Notes: generated by a model from the letters alone, not told the origin. Positions 50,249-61,817 are shown, numbered from the stretch's first letter. The stretch is DNA of 64,000 nucleotides from Medicago truncatula (GCF_003473485.1 NC_053043.1:9248001-9312000); one strand, 5' to 3'. Program-made: numbers and translations.

Positions 50249-53200
50249 TCATCGAGTACCGAAACTGCAGCTGATGTGTTCTTGAGTGATGATTCCAAGG
50301 CGATCTTGCATGATAGCCATAGAAGAATACGGGGGAAAGCACAGCTTGTAAAAACATGTGTGAGATGAGGGCAAATGATTACCAGGTTCACGGGATTTGG
50401 AAATTAATAGAGTCGAACTCAACCCATGGAAACCTTCGACTGGTAAATGTTTCACTGATGTCCAAAAGAACAGAAGAACCTTCTTTTGCTCCGCGGACAT
50501 TTTTCCAACGATCTGCCAAGGTTTTTTTGGATTAAATATAATATCAACAAATTAAACACTGATCATCATCTCCTTGCAAATTTACATGATGAGTTATTTT
50601 AGAAACATTCCAGAAAAAATTATTTCGAAGACTTCAATAACTGCATGCTTTTTCTTAAAATAATAACTAAAGCTTTTTTTTAATAATAAGAATAATGATA
50701 TAAAAAAGTCATAGGAACTTACTATGCAGATGGAAGTGTTGAAACTTTCACATTAATTCTAGGATTTTTCAAATTCATTATAACATTGGTTTTAACTAGA
50801 TTCTGCAAAGGTAAATACGACTGCACTATGGTATTCAGAACACACTTCTTAAAAAGACTTGGTTATTGTTGTAAACAAAGTATAATAATTATGATTTCAT
50901 GCATCAATAACAAAATCATGTTACTATTTGGAAGCATAAAGGAACTAAGGGAGGCATTTATACAAAATGTAGAGCAAATCAAAACTTGAACCTAACACGG
51001 CACAGAATAGAACTCTATAGCATGACTGATGATCAGGAAATAAGGAGAGAAGTGAATTTTATAAGTGGTTTTATTTTGAAACGAGACAAACAATTCTGTC
51101 ATGGAAATTGGTTTTATTTTATAAGATTAGAGGACATGGATCACAGCGGGGACAACCTTAGAGATAACCATGTAGCAAGATATGTGTTGCCCAATAAAGC
51201 TACTCCTGCATCCTGCCTATGAACTATATAAAAAGGGGGAAATTGATTTAGTTTGTTCTCCTTTTTTGGTTGCAATTTAGTCTGTTCTTAAATATGAAAA
51301 TAAATATAATAAATTTACGCTAACCAAAAAATGCAAGAAAAGAGGGAAAAAATAAATAGTGAAGATGAAGGTAAAGACAATGATATCCCATAAGATCAGT
51401 ATCCTACATACCTTCCAAAACCAAGATATCTGACGATCGTTCTTTTTATAGCCAAGATACTTGGTGTGTGCCTTCCAATCTTCAACATTAATGTCATTTT
51501 CACTCCCATGCAGCTTCCAATCAAAATCTTCATGGTCTAAAAATTGAAAGAACTCTAGCCTTGAGCAAGATATAATATCAGCAAAACCTTGGGCAAAATG
51601 TGATACCTGCTTAGATATGGATGTCACAAAACGATTCTGTATAAGAAGATGAACATACTTCTCCCTGTTCTTACTATCCACAACAAGGCTTTCTCCACCA
51701 GGGCAGAGCTTAATCACTTCCCTGTGTCCTAATTCCTCTACCTCTATAGAAAATGTCAGTCCTAATGCATCTGAATCAATATAATCAGCATCCATCTCCA
51801 ATATTTGCTTGCAGCTACTATACATTATAGGATCTGCATCCCGAATATCTTCTAAAGTAATAATATAGTTTCCAGCCAATTGCTTGAAAAATACACAAGC
51901 AAAAACAATACCCACGTGCACCTTCTTCTTCAAAGCTAATGCAATAATACGTCCAGAGAAGATGAAGTACCTTAGGTGCAGAGCATTTACCATAGATGCT
52001 GCAGACAAGTAGAAGAAGAGTATACTAAGTATTAGAGATGTAAAAGTTGGTTGCATGTTGGTTAGATTAGTTGGAACGTAGTTGGTCTAATTTTCTATAA
52101 AGCCTCAATGGCTACTTGATGTAACACACTAACCCTCATAGTCAATATAATTTATATTTCACTTTTCTATACTTTCTTCTCAATTATGAGTTCTATCAAG
52201 ACTTGTAATACTAAGTATGACTTCACAGAAGCTGTTTAATAATATCTATTGATAAAAAATATACGGTAAAACACATCAATATCTGTGAAAATAGCTAAGC
52301 AACCATAGGACCTAACATTAACAAATGGGAACTCAAGTTTTGTGACAAAATGCTAAGGATCAGACATATTAGTATTACACAATCAAGAGTTAATAGGTGA
52401 ACTGGCCCATCACGGTTCAACTTTAACACTTCTGTTACAAGGTTGTCATGTTTAATCAAATCTGAAAACCTCCCTGTTTTTGGCGAGTTGAAATACCTAA
52501 GACAGCTGGGATATGAAGTTCTATTCAAGGAAATTAATCTCTCCATTGAAATTCTCTCAATTTTTCACAATTGTTACATATCCACCACAAATTTAATCTT
52601 CTTTTTTCTTTATAATTTTATATTTCTTTTTCTCTCACATGTTGGATGGTTTATATTTAACAATTGAGAGACTTCCAATGAAGTAAGTAGTCTTGAACCT
52701 TTGAACATGCATTTTGTTTTGTAGGGACTTCGCAATTACACCCTTGAACACTAGGTCAACATTTTATTATCCTAAGAAATATCATTTTGTAAAGATTCTA
52801 TAAATCTTATCAAATTTATGTTTCTTTTGAAAGGACACGAGAACAACGTACTTGTTATTGAAAAGTACTTGGAAAACATGGTAAGCAGAAGAGAAAAATT
52901 ACGCATTTAGATATCTAAGCAAAACTCACCAGTATTAGGAAAAAATCTTCTGTGGTCATTTGGACATGCCACAAAAAGAGCATTTCTTGGATTAAATATT
53001 TCCTGACACACTAAAACAAACCACTCCCTCAGTACACCCGGTCCTGTAGCTTTCTCATTCTTGAATGCCATCAATAGATCACCCTGCAATGATCTAGGCA
53101 TAGCTTGTGATATGTACCCAAAAGATTCAGCCAAAACCTGAGACCTGTCAATAAGCATCTCATATCCCAATATTTCATCGTTTAAGTAAGGGAATAGCAT

Positions 53201-54528
53201 CATTACCAAATGCCTCCTGGATTCAAAATCAGTCACAATTCTGTTCTCAAGAAGCCACCGATGATCATCAGTTTTCTTCACGTACCGAACAATCATATGA
53301 GGTAGCACATTTTTTCGACGCAAGAAAAGTCCCCAAAACTGTTCTTGTGCACTACTGTAGAACTTGGAGATGTGAAACAATACCTTCAGGATTATAATAT
53401 AATGAGACCATCCATTATGGACAGCGGCCCCATCACCTTTTCCATGTTTCTTGTTAACCAAGCAATCCTCCATGACTTCAAGACACTTATCCATTTTGCT
53501 CAATAACTTAATAAATACAATATGAAGTTGATCAACTACTCCTGCAAACAAGGGACCCTCTGTGTAACAAATAGCACAATTCAAAAATTCATCGGATGTT
53601 GCTTGATGCATGGCCAATCCCATCCTCAAATGGTCGGAGAATTTAACAAAATCCAAAACAACCTTGAACGAAAGCCCCTCACCCGTGGGACAGTTCATAC
53701 TCAAATCCAAAAACCTCAACAACTTATATGCGATCTCGTGAACACAGTCAAAAACACCCCGAAGCATAACCTTTCCTTTAGGATTATGAAAGCTAACACC
53801 ACCAACAAGCGTCAACAAAGATGCAAAACTATCCCGGCAAAAAACATACAGACGATCATCGGACTTACACCCTGTCCTTCTAAGCAATTCACAAAACTCC
53901 AATAACACTTCAAGGTAAACACCCTGCAACTTTTTGTCCTTCGAATTTAAGCAAATTTTCACAAAATCCTTAATCACAGAATAAGCAATACGCCCATTTG
54001 CATAAAGATCTACCAACAGTGAAGGAATTTCCATAAACATGGAAACAGAAAAATATTCAGAATCATTGATGTAATTTGTAAAGCAATCATCAATAATTGT
54101 CGAAGCACCAATCACCGATTTACCTGTACAAAGCCTGAGAATCAAAGAAACAATATAATGTTTGGCTTTCCACACTTTAGGACAAACTATACTCCTCAAT
54201 CGTCCAACCAATTGGAGATTTGCATCGTTTTCGATGCCACATTCGCGAAGACTCTATTCTAGCTGAAGCTGTTTTGCTTCGTATATTAATCGTTGATGTT
54301 CAATCGGAATTTTGGTTTTGAATGAAATTTGTTCGAGAAGGGATTCAACTTTTTTTTTTCGCTAGAAGCACGAATCACTAAGGTGTTACTGTTCCACATG
54401 CGGACGAAGAATTGTAATTTCGATGATTTCGTTTCTGAGACCTTTTTCATCTTCGAAGACGAGCATGTGAGTTTTGAGAAGTGGTTTTTGCCGTGGTTGG
54501 CCGTGAGAGTTTTGGTGGTCTGTGACAT
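50249..54528 (-). pseudogene. UPL5-type HECT E3 ubiquitin ligase, copy D (broken 5' end, mosaic)
   Basis: Exon positions match the other copies: 54528-52930, 51998-51412 (587 nt) and 50512-50249 (264 nt). Exon 1 is 1599 nt, whereas intact copies are 3n+1, so phase is lost. The cause is two extra bases in a poly-T run at 54351-54359 compared with copy C, inside the ubiquitin-like domain. A TAG at 54254-54256, where C has CAG, adds a stop. From there to the end the frame is open, with HECT N-lobe, SSHTCFYKLCFPPY and terminal SFGTR intact; exon 2 has FACVFF where others have FDRVFF. The next in-frame ATG is at 54040, so a protein without the ubiquitin-like domain is conceivable but unproven. The 5' part of exon 1 is C-like and the 3' part B-like. 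Confidence 0.85.
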
Positions 54529-54634
54529 TTGCCGGTGTTAATCGTGACGGCGGAGAGGAAACCTGAGTTCTCAGTGACAGTTACTACAGAGTGAGTGATG
54601 AAACAAGTGTACGCAGTCTTGTGTTCGTTTCCTA

Positions 54635-54662
54635 TTTTTAGGGTTTAGGGTTTAGGGTTTCC
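54635..54662. promoter_or_regulatory. Telomere-like TTTAGGG repeat upstream of copy D
   Basis: About three units of TTTAGGG lie about 110-130 bp before the ATG of copy D. On the gene strand they read as AAACCCTAA, the plant telo-box found in some promoters. Too short to be a telomere remnant with confidence. Confidence 0.5.
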
Positions 54663-54956
54663 TATTTTTATTGCTCTAATTCGTATAAATCATAAGAATG
54701 ATTTTTTACGAACTATTTTTAAAGGGGATTTTTCTGAAATGTTATTTTTTCTCTTAAAAAATAGAAAATTTCATATTGATTAAAAGTGTATATATTGATA
54801 TAAATAATTTTAGTCAATATAATATAATTTTGTATCTTTTGAATGACACTAATAATATAATATTCTTATAAATAATTTTATCTAAAAGTATAATTGAAAA
54901 TGAACAACTCAAAATCATCATGTATTATCTTTTTTTATATAGATCGTTGTGATTGC

Positions 54957-55395
54957 GAGGACGTAAGTTGACCCAAATACAATGTTACGAAAGAGTTTTG
55001 TAAGCAAATGGTAGTCGCCTCGTAGCATTATAAGGACACAAGATTTTTCGAGAAGGGACTAACACGGCTTTGTTTATTAACCTGCACTACAACTCGACTC
55101 AAACACAACAAAGATTTCGAGGACGTAAGTCGACCCAAATTCCATGTCACAAAAGATTTTTGTAAGCAAATGCTAATCATCCCGCAACGTTACATGCACA
55201 CAAGTTTTTTCAATAAGGGACCAACACGGCCATATTTATTGATCTGCAACTCGACTTAAACACAACAAAGATTTCAAGAACGTAAGTCGTTCAAATTCAA
55301 TGCCACGAAAGAGTTTTAAAAGTAAATGCTTGTCTCCCTGCAAGTTACAAAAGCACAAGTTTTTTCGACAAGCGACCTACACGGCTTTTTGACTA
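54957..55395. repeat. Tandem repeat, unit about 160 bp, 2.7 copies
   Basis: GAGGACGTAAGT starts units at about 54957 and 55117, and AAGAACGTAAGT at about 55275. Each continues through ATGTYACRAAAGAKTTTTGT, AAGCAAATG, CACAAG.TTTTT, GGGACYAACACGGC and CTCGACTYAAACACAACAAA. The copies have drifted by point changes and small indels. Confidence 0.85.
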
Positions 55396-55399
55396 GCCA

Positions 55400-57240
55400 A
55401 GCTAGCCAACTCACCATACCTAGGGGGAGAGAAAGATGGAGGGGTTGCTAAGTAAGACAAACCTAAAAATATTAAGGGTCGATTTGTATTTGTATACTTT
55501 TGAGCTTATGAAAAATAATTTATGTAAATAAATAAAATCTTATGTTGATTTGTATGTTTTCTATAACAAAAATTGTATTTTCAGAAACTGTTTTTTATAA
55601 ACTACATTAACAAATTTATAAATAATATATGAACATTTTTAATTTGCATAAGCTGTTATGGATAAGCTCAAAGTCAACCTAATCTAAATGGACGTTAGAA
55701 AGCAAGTGTGCACATTTTTATTTGGGCAAAAACAACCATTTGTTACTATTCAAACAATTTTTTGAATGTTTTATTGAAAAATAAAAAAATTAGTACAATT
55801 TACTAAATTATCCTTTGTTTTAAATTGGTTTGAATTAGGGCAGGTAACTCTTTTGTTTGCTTGTTCAAAAAAAAAAAGTAACTCTTTTGTTCAAATGAAA
55901 AATGCACACTTGCTAACTTAAATCTTAATGTTTTTTTTTTAAGAAAAATCTTAATGTTTTTATATGTGTGTATATATGTATGTACGTACGTACAAGACTG
56001 CACTTGTTTCATCATTCACTCTGTAACCATCACCCTCTTAGCATCTGAGGTACTTAGAGAGGACAAACAAAAAAGAGCTAGAATTTAAAAACAAAAGGCC
56101 AAATGATCACTCCTTTTTTATGACTCTAGCAAGTTTTGTTGATGAGAGTTGAAATATCTTAACTCAACTGTTCATGAGGATGAACATATATATTGCCTTC
56201 TAATTCCATCCTTATTTTTTACCAAACCTTCATTATGTTGCAAGCCGAAAGAAGAAGAAGAAACTTTTGATCTGTGTCATTTAATCTCAATCCCATCTAT
56301 CACGAGAGGTTAAGGTGTAGTTGAGAATGTTCGATATCTATACATTGAAAAGACAAGGAATAATTACTTAACCAAGATGACAAACCACACCAATATGACA
56401 TTTTTAAAATCTTTCACTAACAACTTTACATTACTTGACATAAATACAAACAAGATTTTAAAACAAAACGATAAGAATCACCAGTTTGCAGAAATACCCT
56501 TTCTTATCATAAAACTGCTTTAATTCATAAGTCCTACATATACATGTATACATAAATTAACAGTAATGTAACTAATACCAAACAGTGAAGATAAGCCACC
56601 AAACATATATTAACAACCTTTGCGCGGTTTTCCGTCTAAGGATGGTAAACCAGGGACATTTTCAGAACAGTTCCAAAAGATTCTCACAAAAACAAGGTAA
56701 CGGTCATTCAAAATGGACTCATGAACACCATGTAGTCTCACCACCACCACTTCTTTCACTAACAAGTTTCATAAGCTCCTTAATGTTCATGTTATTGATT
56801 ATAAACAGAGTCAATAATAATAATAATCTAAAACAACAAGTCAAAATTGTCCTTAATGTTTATGTTAAAACTTAAAACTCCTAATGATATCATAACGGGG
56901 AATTTTTTGAACAAATAATTACAAGAATTGAATGATCATTGATTTGATAAAGAATTAAAACCTACAATAGTCATTCCTTTAAACGTGCATCCAAATACTA
57001 AAAATGAAAATAGTAAACCAAAAAGAGATTGCTGCATCTGGATGCCAAACTCATTACTAAGATGCTTGCCTCATTTTAGAGTCAGTCCACAAACCCAAAT
57101 CTTTTAAATCGACCATTTTCAATATTGACATCTAAATTGATTGTGACATGAAGTTCATGCTTCACATGCCGATGCCAAAATCTTTACGGCTATAATAGCG
57201 TTTATCAATTCCACTAAAAATAGGGATATATCAGTTTTAC
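55400..57240. other. Gene-free spacer
   Basis: AT-rich with short simple runs (for example TATGTATGTACGTACGTACA near 55976). No coding region, RNA gene or element end was recognised. Confidence 0.5.
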
Positions 57241-57800
57241 ACAAGAGGGATAGTGTGATTGCAGACAATGGGTGCAACTCCATATTCATTATCAATTCAA
57301 CCTTTCCCACAAACCAAGGAGACTAATTCCATTACAAGAAACAACAACTTGATTATCCTGTTTCAGCTGCACATCACATGTCCTTCTTTCCATCCCTTAC
57401 AATCTCAATTTAAATCCTCGGGACAAGAAGTCGACCCTGTGGATAAAAAAAGTTGTTGATAGAAAAAACCATGCTTTTGAAAGTTAGTATGCATAAATTC
57501 ATGGTAGGCCAATTTTCAAACAACTACTTTCTTCTCTTTACATACACAGATACCATACCACGGCAGGGTGGAATAGTCTCAACATTTAGGAGTAAAGATC
57601 TCAAACAATAAATAAAAAATAAAAAATACAATTCATGCCAAAATTCTTTCTTTAAGCAAATCTTTAGCTAGCTAGTCACAAGGTCAACTCTTAAACTAGC
57701 ACAACTTACACAAATTGCGTATTCCAGAACAAAGGTAGAGAATCCTATTTCTATAATAAGAATTCAATTAGACCTTTAGCATTGGGTTTAATTGCAAAGA
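57240..57800 (-). pseudogene. Duplicated 3' flank of the F-box relic, copy 1
   Basis: Segments here recur in the same order at 58615-59705: GCAACTCCATATTCATTATC, ACCAAGGAGACTAATTCCAT, CAATTTAAATCCTCGGGACA, GACAGGGTGGAATAGTCTYA-like sequence, and AAGGTCAACTCTTAAAC with ATAATAAGAATTCAA. The second set runs straight into the F-box gene stop codon, so this copy represents displaced 3' UTR or flank without its coding part. Confidence 0.7.
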
Positions 57801-57902
57801 TCATATGATGGGTTCATTAAACTGACATTAACTTATACATAGCAAAAACTAAAAAAAAAAAAAAACAGATAATCAAGAAGTACTTCTCTTGCATGTACAT
57901 TC

Positions 57903-58547
57903 CACTCTGTTTGGTTGAAGAGAAATGAGGAAGAGAGAAAGAGAGAAGAGATGATACTTTTCTCTTGTTTGAAATGCAGAGAAATAGGGAAGAGAGATTA
58001 TAAAACTGTAGGGCCCACCACTTTTTATTTTCTCTCCAAAGTAGGGAAGAAAGGGGAGAGAAAGGTTTCTAGTCTTTGTTATTCCTACTTTGCCCTTGCC
58101 TTCAAATGTTACAAAGTTCTCATAGCTTTCAACACCAATGGTACTTGAACAAAGTAGTGGAAAATGCAGCAAAGCTATTTGAGGTTGTAGGCATGCATTG
58201 CTGGTGGAGCAACGTTGATGCAACAAAAGAGAAAAGTAGAAGTAAAATACAAGTAAATATAATATTTATTTCTGTTTAAAAAAAGTATTTTTAAAATAAA
58301 CTACATTAACTTCATTGCAAAATTAAATTGAAATATGATAAAATTGTCAAAAAAAAACTTTTTTAGTATAAGGATATTTCGGTCTTTTTAAAAATTAAAC
58401 ACACTTCTTTCTTCTCTATTTCTCTTCTTTCTCTCTTATACCAAATAACCCATCAAATCTACACTATTTCTCATCTCTTTCTCTCTTCCCATACTCTCTC
58501 TCATTTATTTCTCTCTTCCCAACTTCTCTTCTAAATCAAACACACCA
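57903..58547. mobile_element. Non-autonomous inverted-repeat element, copy 2 (near-identical to 10153-10812)
   Basis: It has the same termini (ACTCTGTTTGGTTGAAGAGA; CTAAATCAAACACACC) and interior as copy 1. It sits between the two copies of the F-box 3' flank. Differences from copy 1 are a few substitutions plus short indels. Confidence 0.75.
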
Positions 58548-58794
58548 TTAGAATAACATAATTCCATCAAAGTAAAAAGTTTACACCAAAGTTTCAATTC
58601 AAAATGAGAGACAAAAATGGATGCAGCTCCATTCATTATCAATTCAACCTTTCTCGCAAACCAAGGAGACTAATTCCATAACAAGAAGCAACTTGAGCAT
58701 CGTGTTAAAGCTGCATATCACAGGTCCTTCCTTCCATCCCTCACAATCTCAATTTAAATCCTCGGGACAAGAAGTCGTCCCTGTAAAAAAAATA

Positions 58795-59318
58795 CTCCCT
58801 CCGTCCCTTAAACTTGACTCATTTGGAATTTTTTTAATTTTGACTTAACTGACTTTGACCGTATTTTTCAACTAATATACAAAGATAAATAACATCATAT
58901 AAGATGTCGTTAGATTCTTCTCGATGAGTATTTTCAAAATATCAAATTTTCATAATTTTTCCTAATATATTATTAGGTTAATAGTGCTTTTCACCCCTGT
59001 ATTATATGCGATTTCCGGTTTTCGCCCTTATAAAATTTTTGGTTTGATTTGCATCCTCGTAAAATATTTTTTTTTCGGAAAACACCCTTAATAGGCCATT
59101 CAAAAACCAAAATTTCTTGAAAAAAAATTATGAAAATGGCTTATTAAGGGTGTTTTCTGGAAAATAAAAATTTTACGAGGACACAAATCAAACCGAAAAT
59201 TTTATAGGGGTGAAAAACACTATTAACCCTATATTATTCAAGATATTTAAGTTCAAAGTTATGCATTGACATACGTAATAAGGTCAACTAATATACAAGT
59301 ATTAAGGGACGGAGGGAG
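58795..59318. mobile_element. Stowaway MITE carrying a nested element
   Basis: The termini CTCCCTCCGTCCCTTAA and TTAAGGGACGGAGGGAG are a Stowaway (Tc1/mariner-type) inverted repeat, flanked by TA on both sides (58793-58794, 59319-59320). At 524 bp it is longer than usual because a 255-bp element sits inside it. Its own sequence is about 260 bp, normal for the family. It interrupts the second copy of the F-box 3' flank. Confidence 0.92.
58975..59229. mobile_element. Palindromic Mutator-like MITE nested in the Stowaway element
   Basis: The left end AGGTTAATAGTGCTTTTCAC and right end GTGAAAAACACTATTAACCC are inverted repeats and nearly the whole element folds back. The 9-bp TATATTATT flanks both sides (58966-58974, 59230-59238), fitting Mutator-type insertion. 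Confidence 0.85.
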
Positions 59319-59702
59319 TAAAAAAATGAATCTCATTGAAGTTCAACAATATCACAAAAAAATAGTTGATAAAAAACATGCTTTTGAAAGGAACTATGCT
59401 TAAATTTAAAATAATTTCATTGTAGGCCAATTTCTAAATAACAATTTTCTCCTCTTCACATACCACGACAGGGTGGAATAGTCTTAACATTCAGAAATAA
59501 GCTTTGCCAAAATATTATTAGGAATGAAGATCTCAAGGTCAACTCTTAAACCAACACATAGCATACATTGTTGTCAATTTTTTTGTTCTTTAGAAATCAT
59601 GCATACACACATTGTCACATATACATAAACAAAGGTAGATTCAAAGTAATTAGTGAATCCTTGTCCTATAATAAGAATTCAACATGACCTTTAGCATAAA
59701 GT

Positions 59703-60925
59703 TTAACTACATATATAGTACCTTTTCTTGCTCTTGCTTGTATGATTCTCCTTCTTCCTAGAATTATCAACAGGGAAGGAGGGTGGTACAAAACTTCCAA
59801 CCCAAATAATAGTTCCATTGAAGTTAGGAATTCCTTTAACAAAACTAACTTGTTCACTCTTCAAATCATACCAAATCAGGTTCCTATTATTTCCCTCCGT
59901 TGAAACATGAATTCCTTCCAACAGAACCTTACTTCCATCACTAGAATAACATAAAGGCCTAAAAATTTCCAAATCTACAAGGAAACAAGGTTCCATCAAA
60001 GTAAAAAGTTTACACCAACTATCTGTAGAACCATATTCTTTCATCACCCAAACTTCAAATTCAGTATTTCGATAATTCAAAGTCATACAAAGACACCCTT
60101 CCAAAACAACAACATTAATTTCAAAACTCTCACTATTGACTTCTTCAGGAAGAGGAACCACATTGAAAATATCAAGTGTTAGGTTAAACGCAACAATTAA
60201 ACAAGGGTGTGACTCATCAATTTCCCTAGTCATTACCCAGTGAAGAGAATTCTCAACAAAAATCCCCATGGCTTGAACATATTTAAGAGCGTACGGCATA
60301 CTGGGAATTATTTTCCACGAGTTTGTTTTCAAGCTGAAGAGTCTCACATGTGATTCAAAAGAGTAATGTATATCAGCTAACCATGAGATTCTGAGAAGTT
60401 TATAATCGCCGGATAAAGGATCAAAACCAAAACCGTGAACAAACACAGCGCACAAAGCAACACTGTCAATGTTGTCTGATTTGAGAATGTTAGGTATAGG
60501 AAGAGGGAGAAAAGGGATAATCCGATGTTTACCGGTGTTAGGGTTCCAGATTGTAATTTCATTTGCATCGTCAGGATGCCTGAAGGCGGTTTGGCCATTG
60601 GAGATAGCAATGAGGCCGTTACATGAACCTATAAGAGCCATGGTGCTGTTACGCGTGAAAGAATCATTGTTGCTTGCTACTGAAAGGATGGTTGAGTTGT
60701 ATTATGAATTTGGTTAGGTTAGGGAAATTGAGTTCGTAGAGTTTGGGTGTTGTGTTGAAGAATGAGGTTGAAATTGAGGGAATTTTTGAGATGAAGGTTG
60801 ATGAAGTTGTGGGAATCAATCAACGATTTAAGTGATTTTGAGATTGATCGGAATCAGAGAAGTGATTGTACTGGTAACCGGGAGAAGATTTCGGCAGGTA
60901 TTTCCGGCAATAGATCAGTCGTCAT
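59703..60925 (-). pseudogene. F-box protein with FBA/kelch-type interaction domain, F-box half disrupted
   Basis: F-box proteins join SCF ubiquitin ligases through the F-box and bind substrates with the C-terminal domain. Here the ATG at 60923-60925 starts MTTDLLPEIPAEIFSRLPVQ, then a TGA replaces the expected Arg codon (SLL-stop-FRSISKSLKSLIDS). The frame then shifts after LILQHNT (continuing as KLYELNFPNLTKFIIQLNH) and again near 60675 (VASNNDSFTRNSTMALIGSC). From 60641 to 59703 an uninterrupted 312-codon frame keeps the associated domain: GSCNGLIAISNG, ITIWNPNTGKHRIIPF, VHGFGFDPLSGDYKLLRISW, VRLFSLKTNSWKIIPSMPYA, ENSLHWVMTRE, IVAFNLTLDIFNVVPLPEE, FEVWVMKEYGSTDSWCKLFT. The tail is basic (KSKKR). 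A product from the ATG at 60641 would lack the F-box and could not join an SCF in the usual way. Confidence 0.85.
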
Positions 60926-61023
60926 TGGATGGAAGGAAGGTTCCTTCTACTAGGGTTTAGGGTTTTTCGTTACAACAGAGAAGTGGAAATAGAGCTTCAG
61001 TTTTGATAAGTGCTACTATATAT

Positions 61024-61808
61024 GAGTTAGGATCCGTTGACACCAAATCTCAACCATCAATTTTATTTAATCAAAAGGCTCATATTTACTTAACTAAATC
61101 TCACGTTGTCATCACTTTATTGGATTCTCGCTCGCCCTTTCAATTTCACCAATCTTCATCTTTCTCATTTTAGTTATTGTTATTAATATTATTACTGCTC
61201 AGATTTTTCCCTCTTTGCTATCGGTTCTCTTATCCCAAATCAAATTCACATCATCTTCTCCATTTCAATATTTTTTACAGGTTCAAATTTGAGCATTGAA
61301 ATACTAAGGGACAATTATAATTTATTCCACCAAACTACGATTCAAATTTGTGATTTATCAATAAATTGAGTAAAATTTAGATCAAACACAATTGTCAAAC
61401 CTAAAATCATACAAATAAATTAAATAAAACCCATCCAAAATACCCCAAGAATCTTAAATTCATTGCTATTCAATTGCAATCGTTTTCATAAATTTGGCAT
61501 AAATTGACTTAATCAGCTATGATTGATAGAGGAATCAGTCAAGAGGGAAGAAGATGCAGACAAAAATATTATTAGTGTGCGTGTGGCAGATAGTAAAAAT
61601 AGAATTCAAGAAGAGAGAATAAGGAGTATCATGAGTCATGAGTTCATGTTTTTCAATGGTTGAACAAAATTATATTATGCGGTTGAGAAAATGGATATGC
61701 ACAATATAGAAATATGGATTAATTACAAGCCTTTTGATTAAAAAAAATTGATGGTTGAGATTTGGTGTCAACGAATTCGTTGACACCTGGTGTCAACGGA
61801 TCCTGACT
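61024..61808. mobile_element. Inverted-repeat element upstream of the F-box relic
   Basis: The left end GAGTTAGGATCCGTTGACAC followed by CAAATCTCAACCATCAATTT recurs inverted at the right end (AAATTGATGGTTGAGATTTG, GTGTCAACGGATCCTGACTC). An extra GTTGACACC unit is present on the right arm. Flanks are ATATAT on both sides, so the target duplication is ambiguous. The interior has no transposase. Confidence 0.75.
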
Positions 61809-61817
61809 CATATATAT

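Noticed and set aside
54635..54662. Interstitial telomere or chromosome end
   Set aside because: Only about three units, with ordinary gene flank on both sides.
54957..55395. CRISPR-like repeat array
   Set aside because: The units are contiguous 160-bp tandem repeats without unique spacers, in a plant genome.
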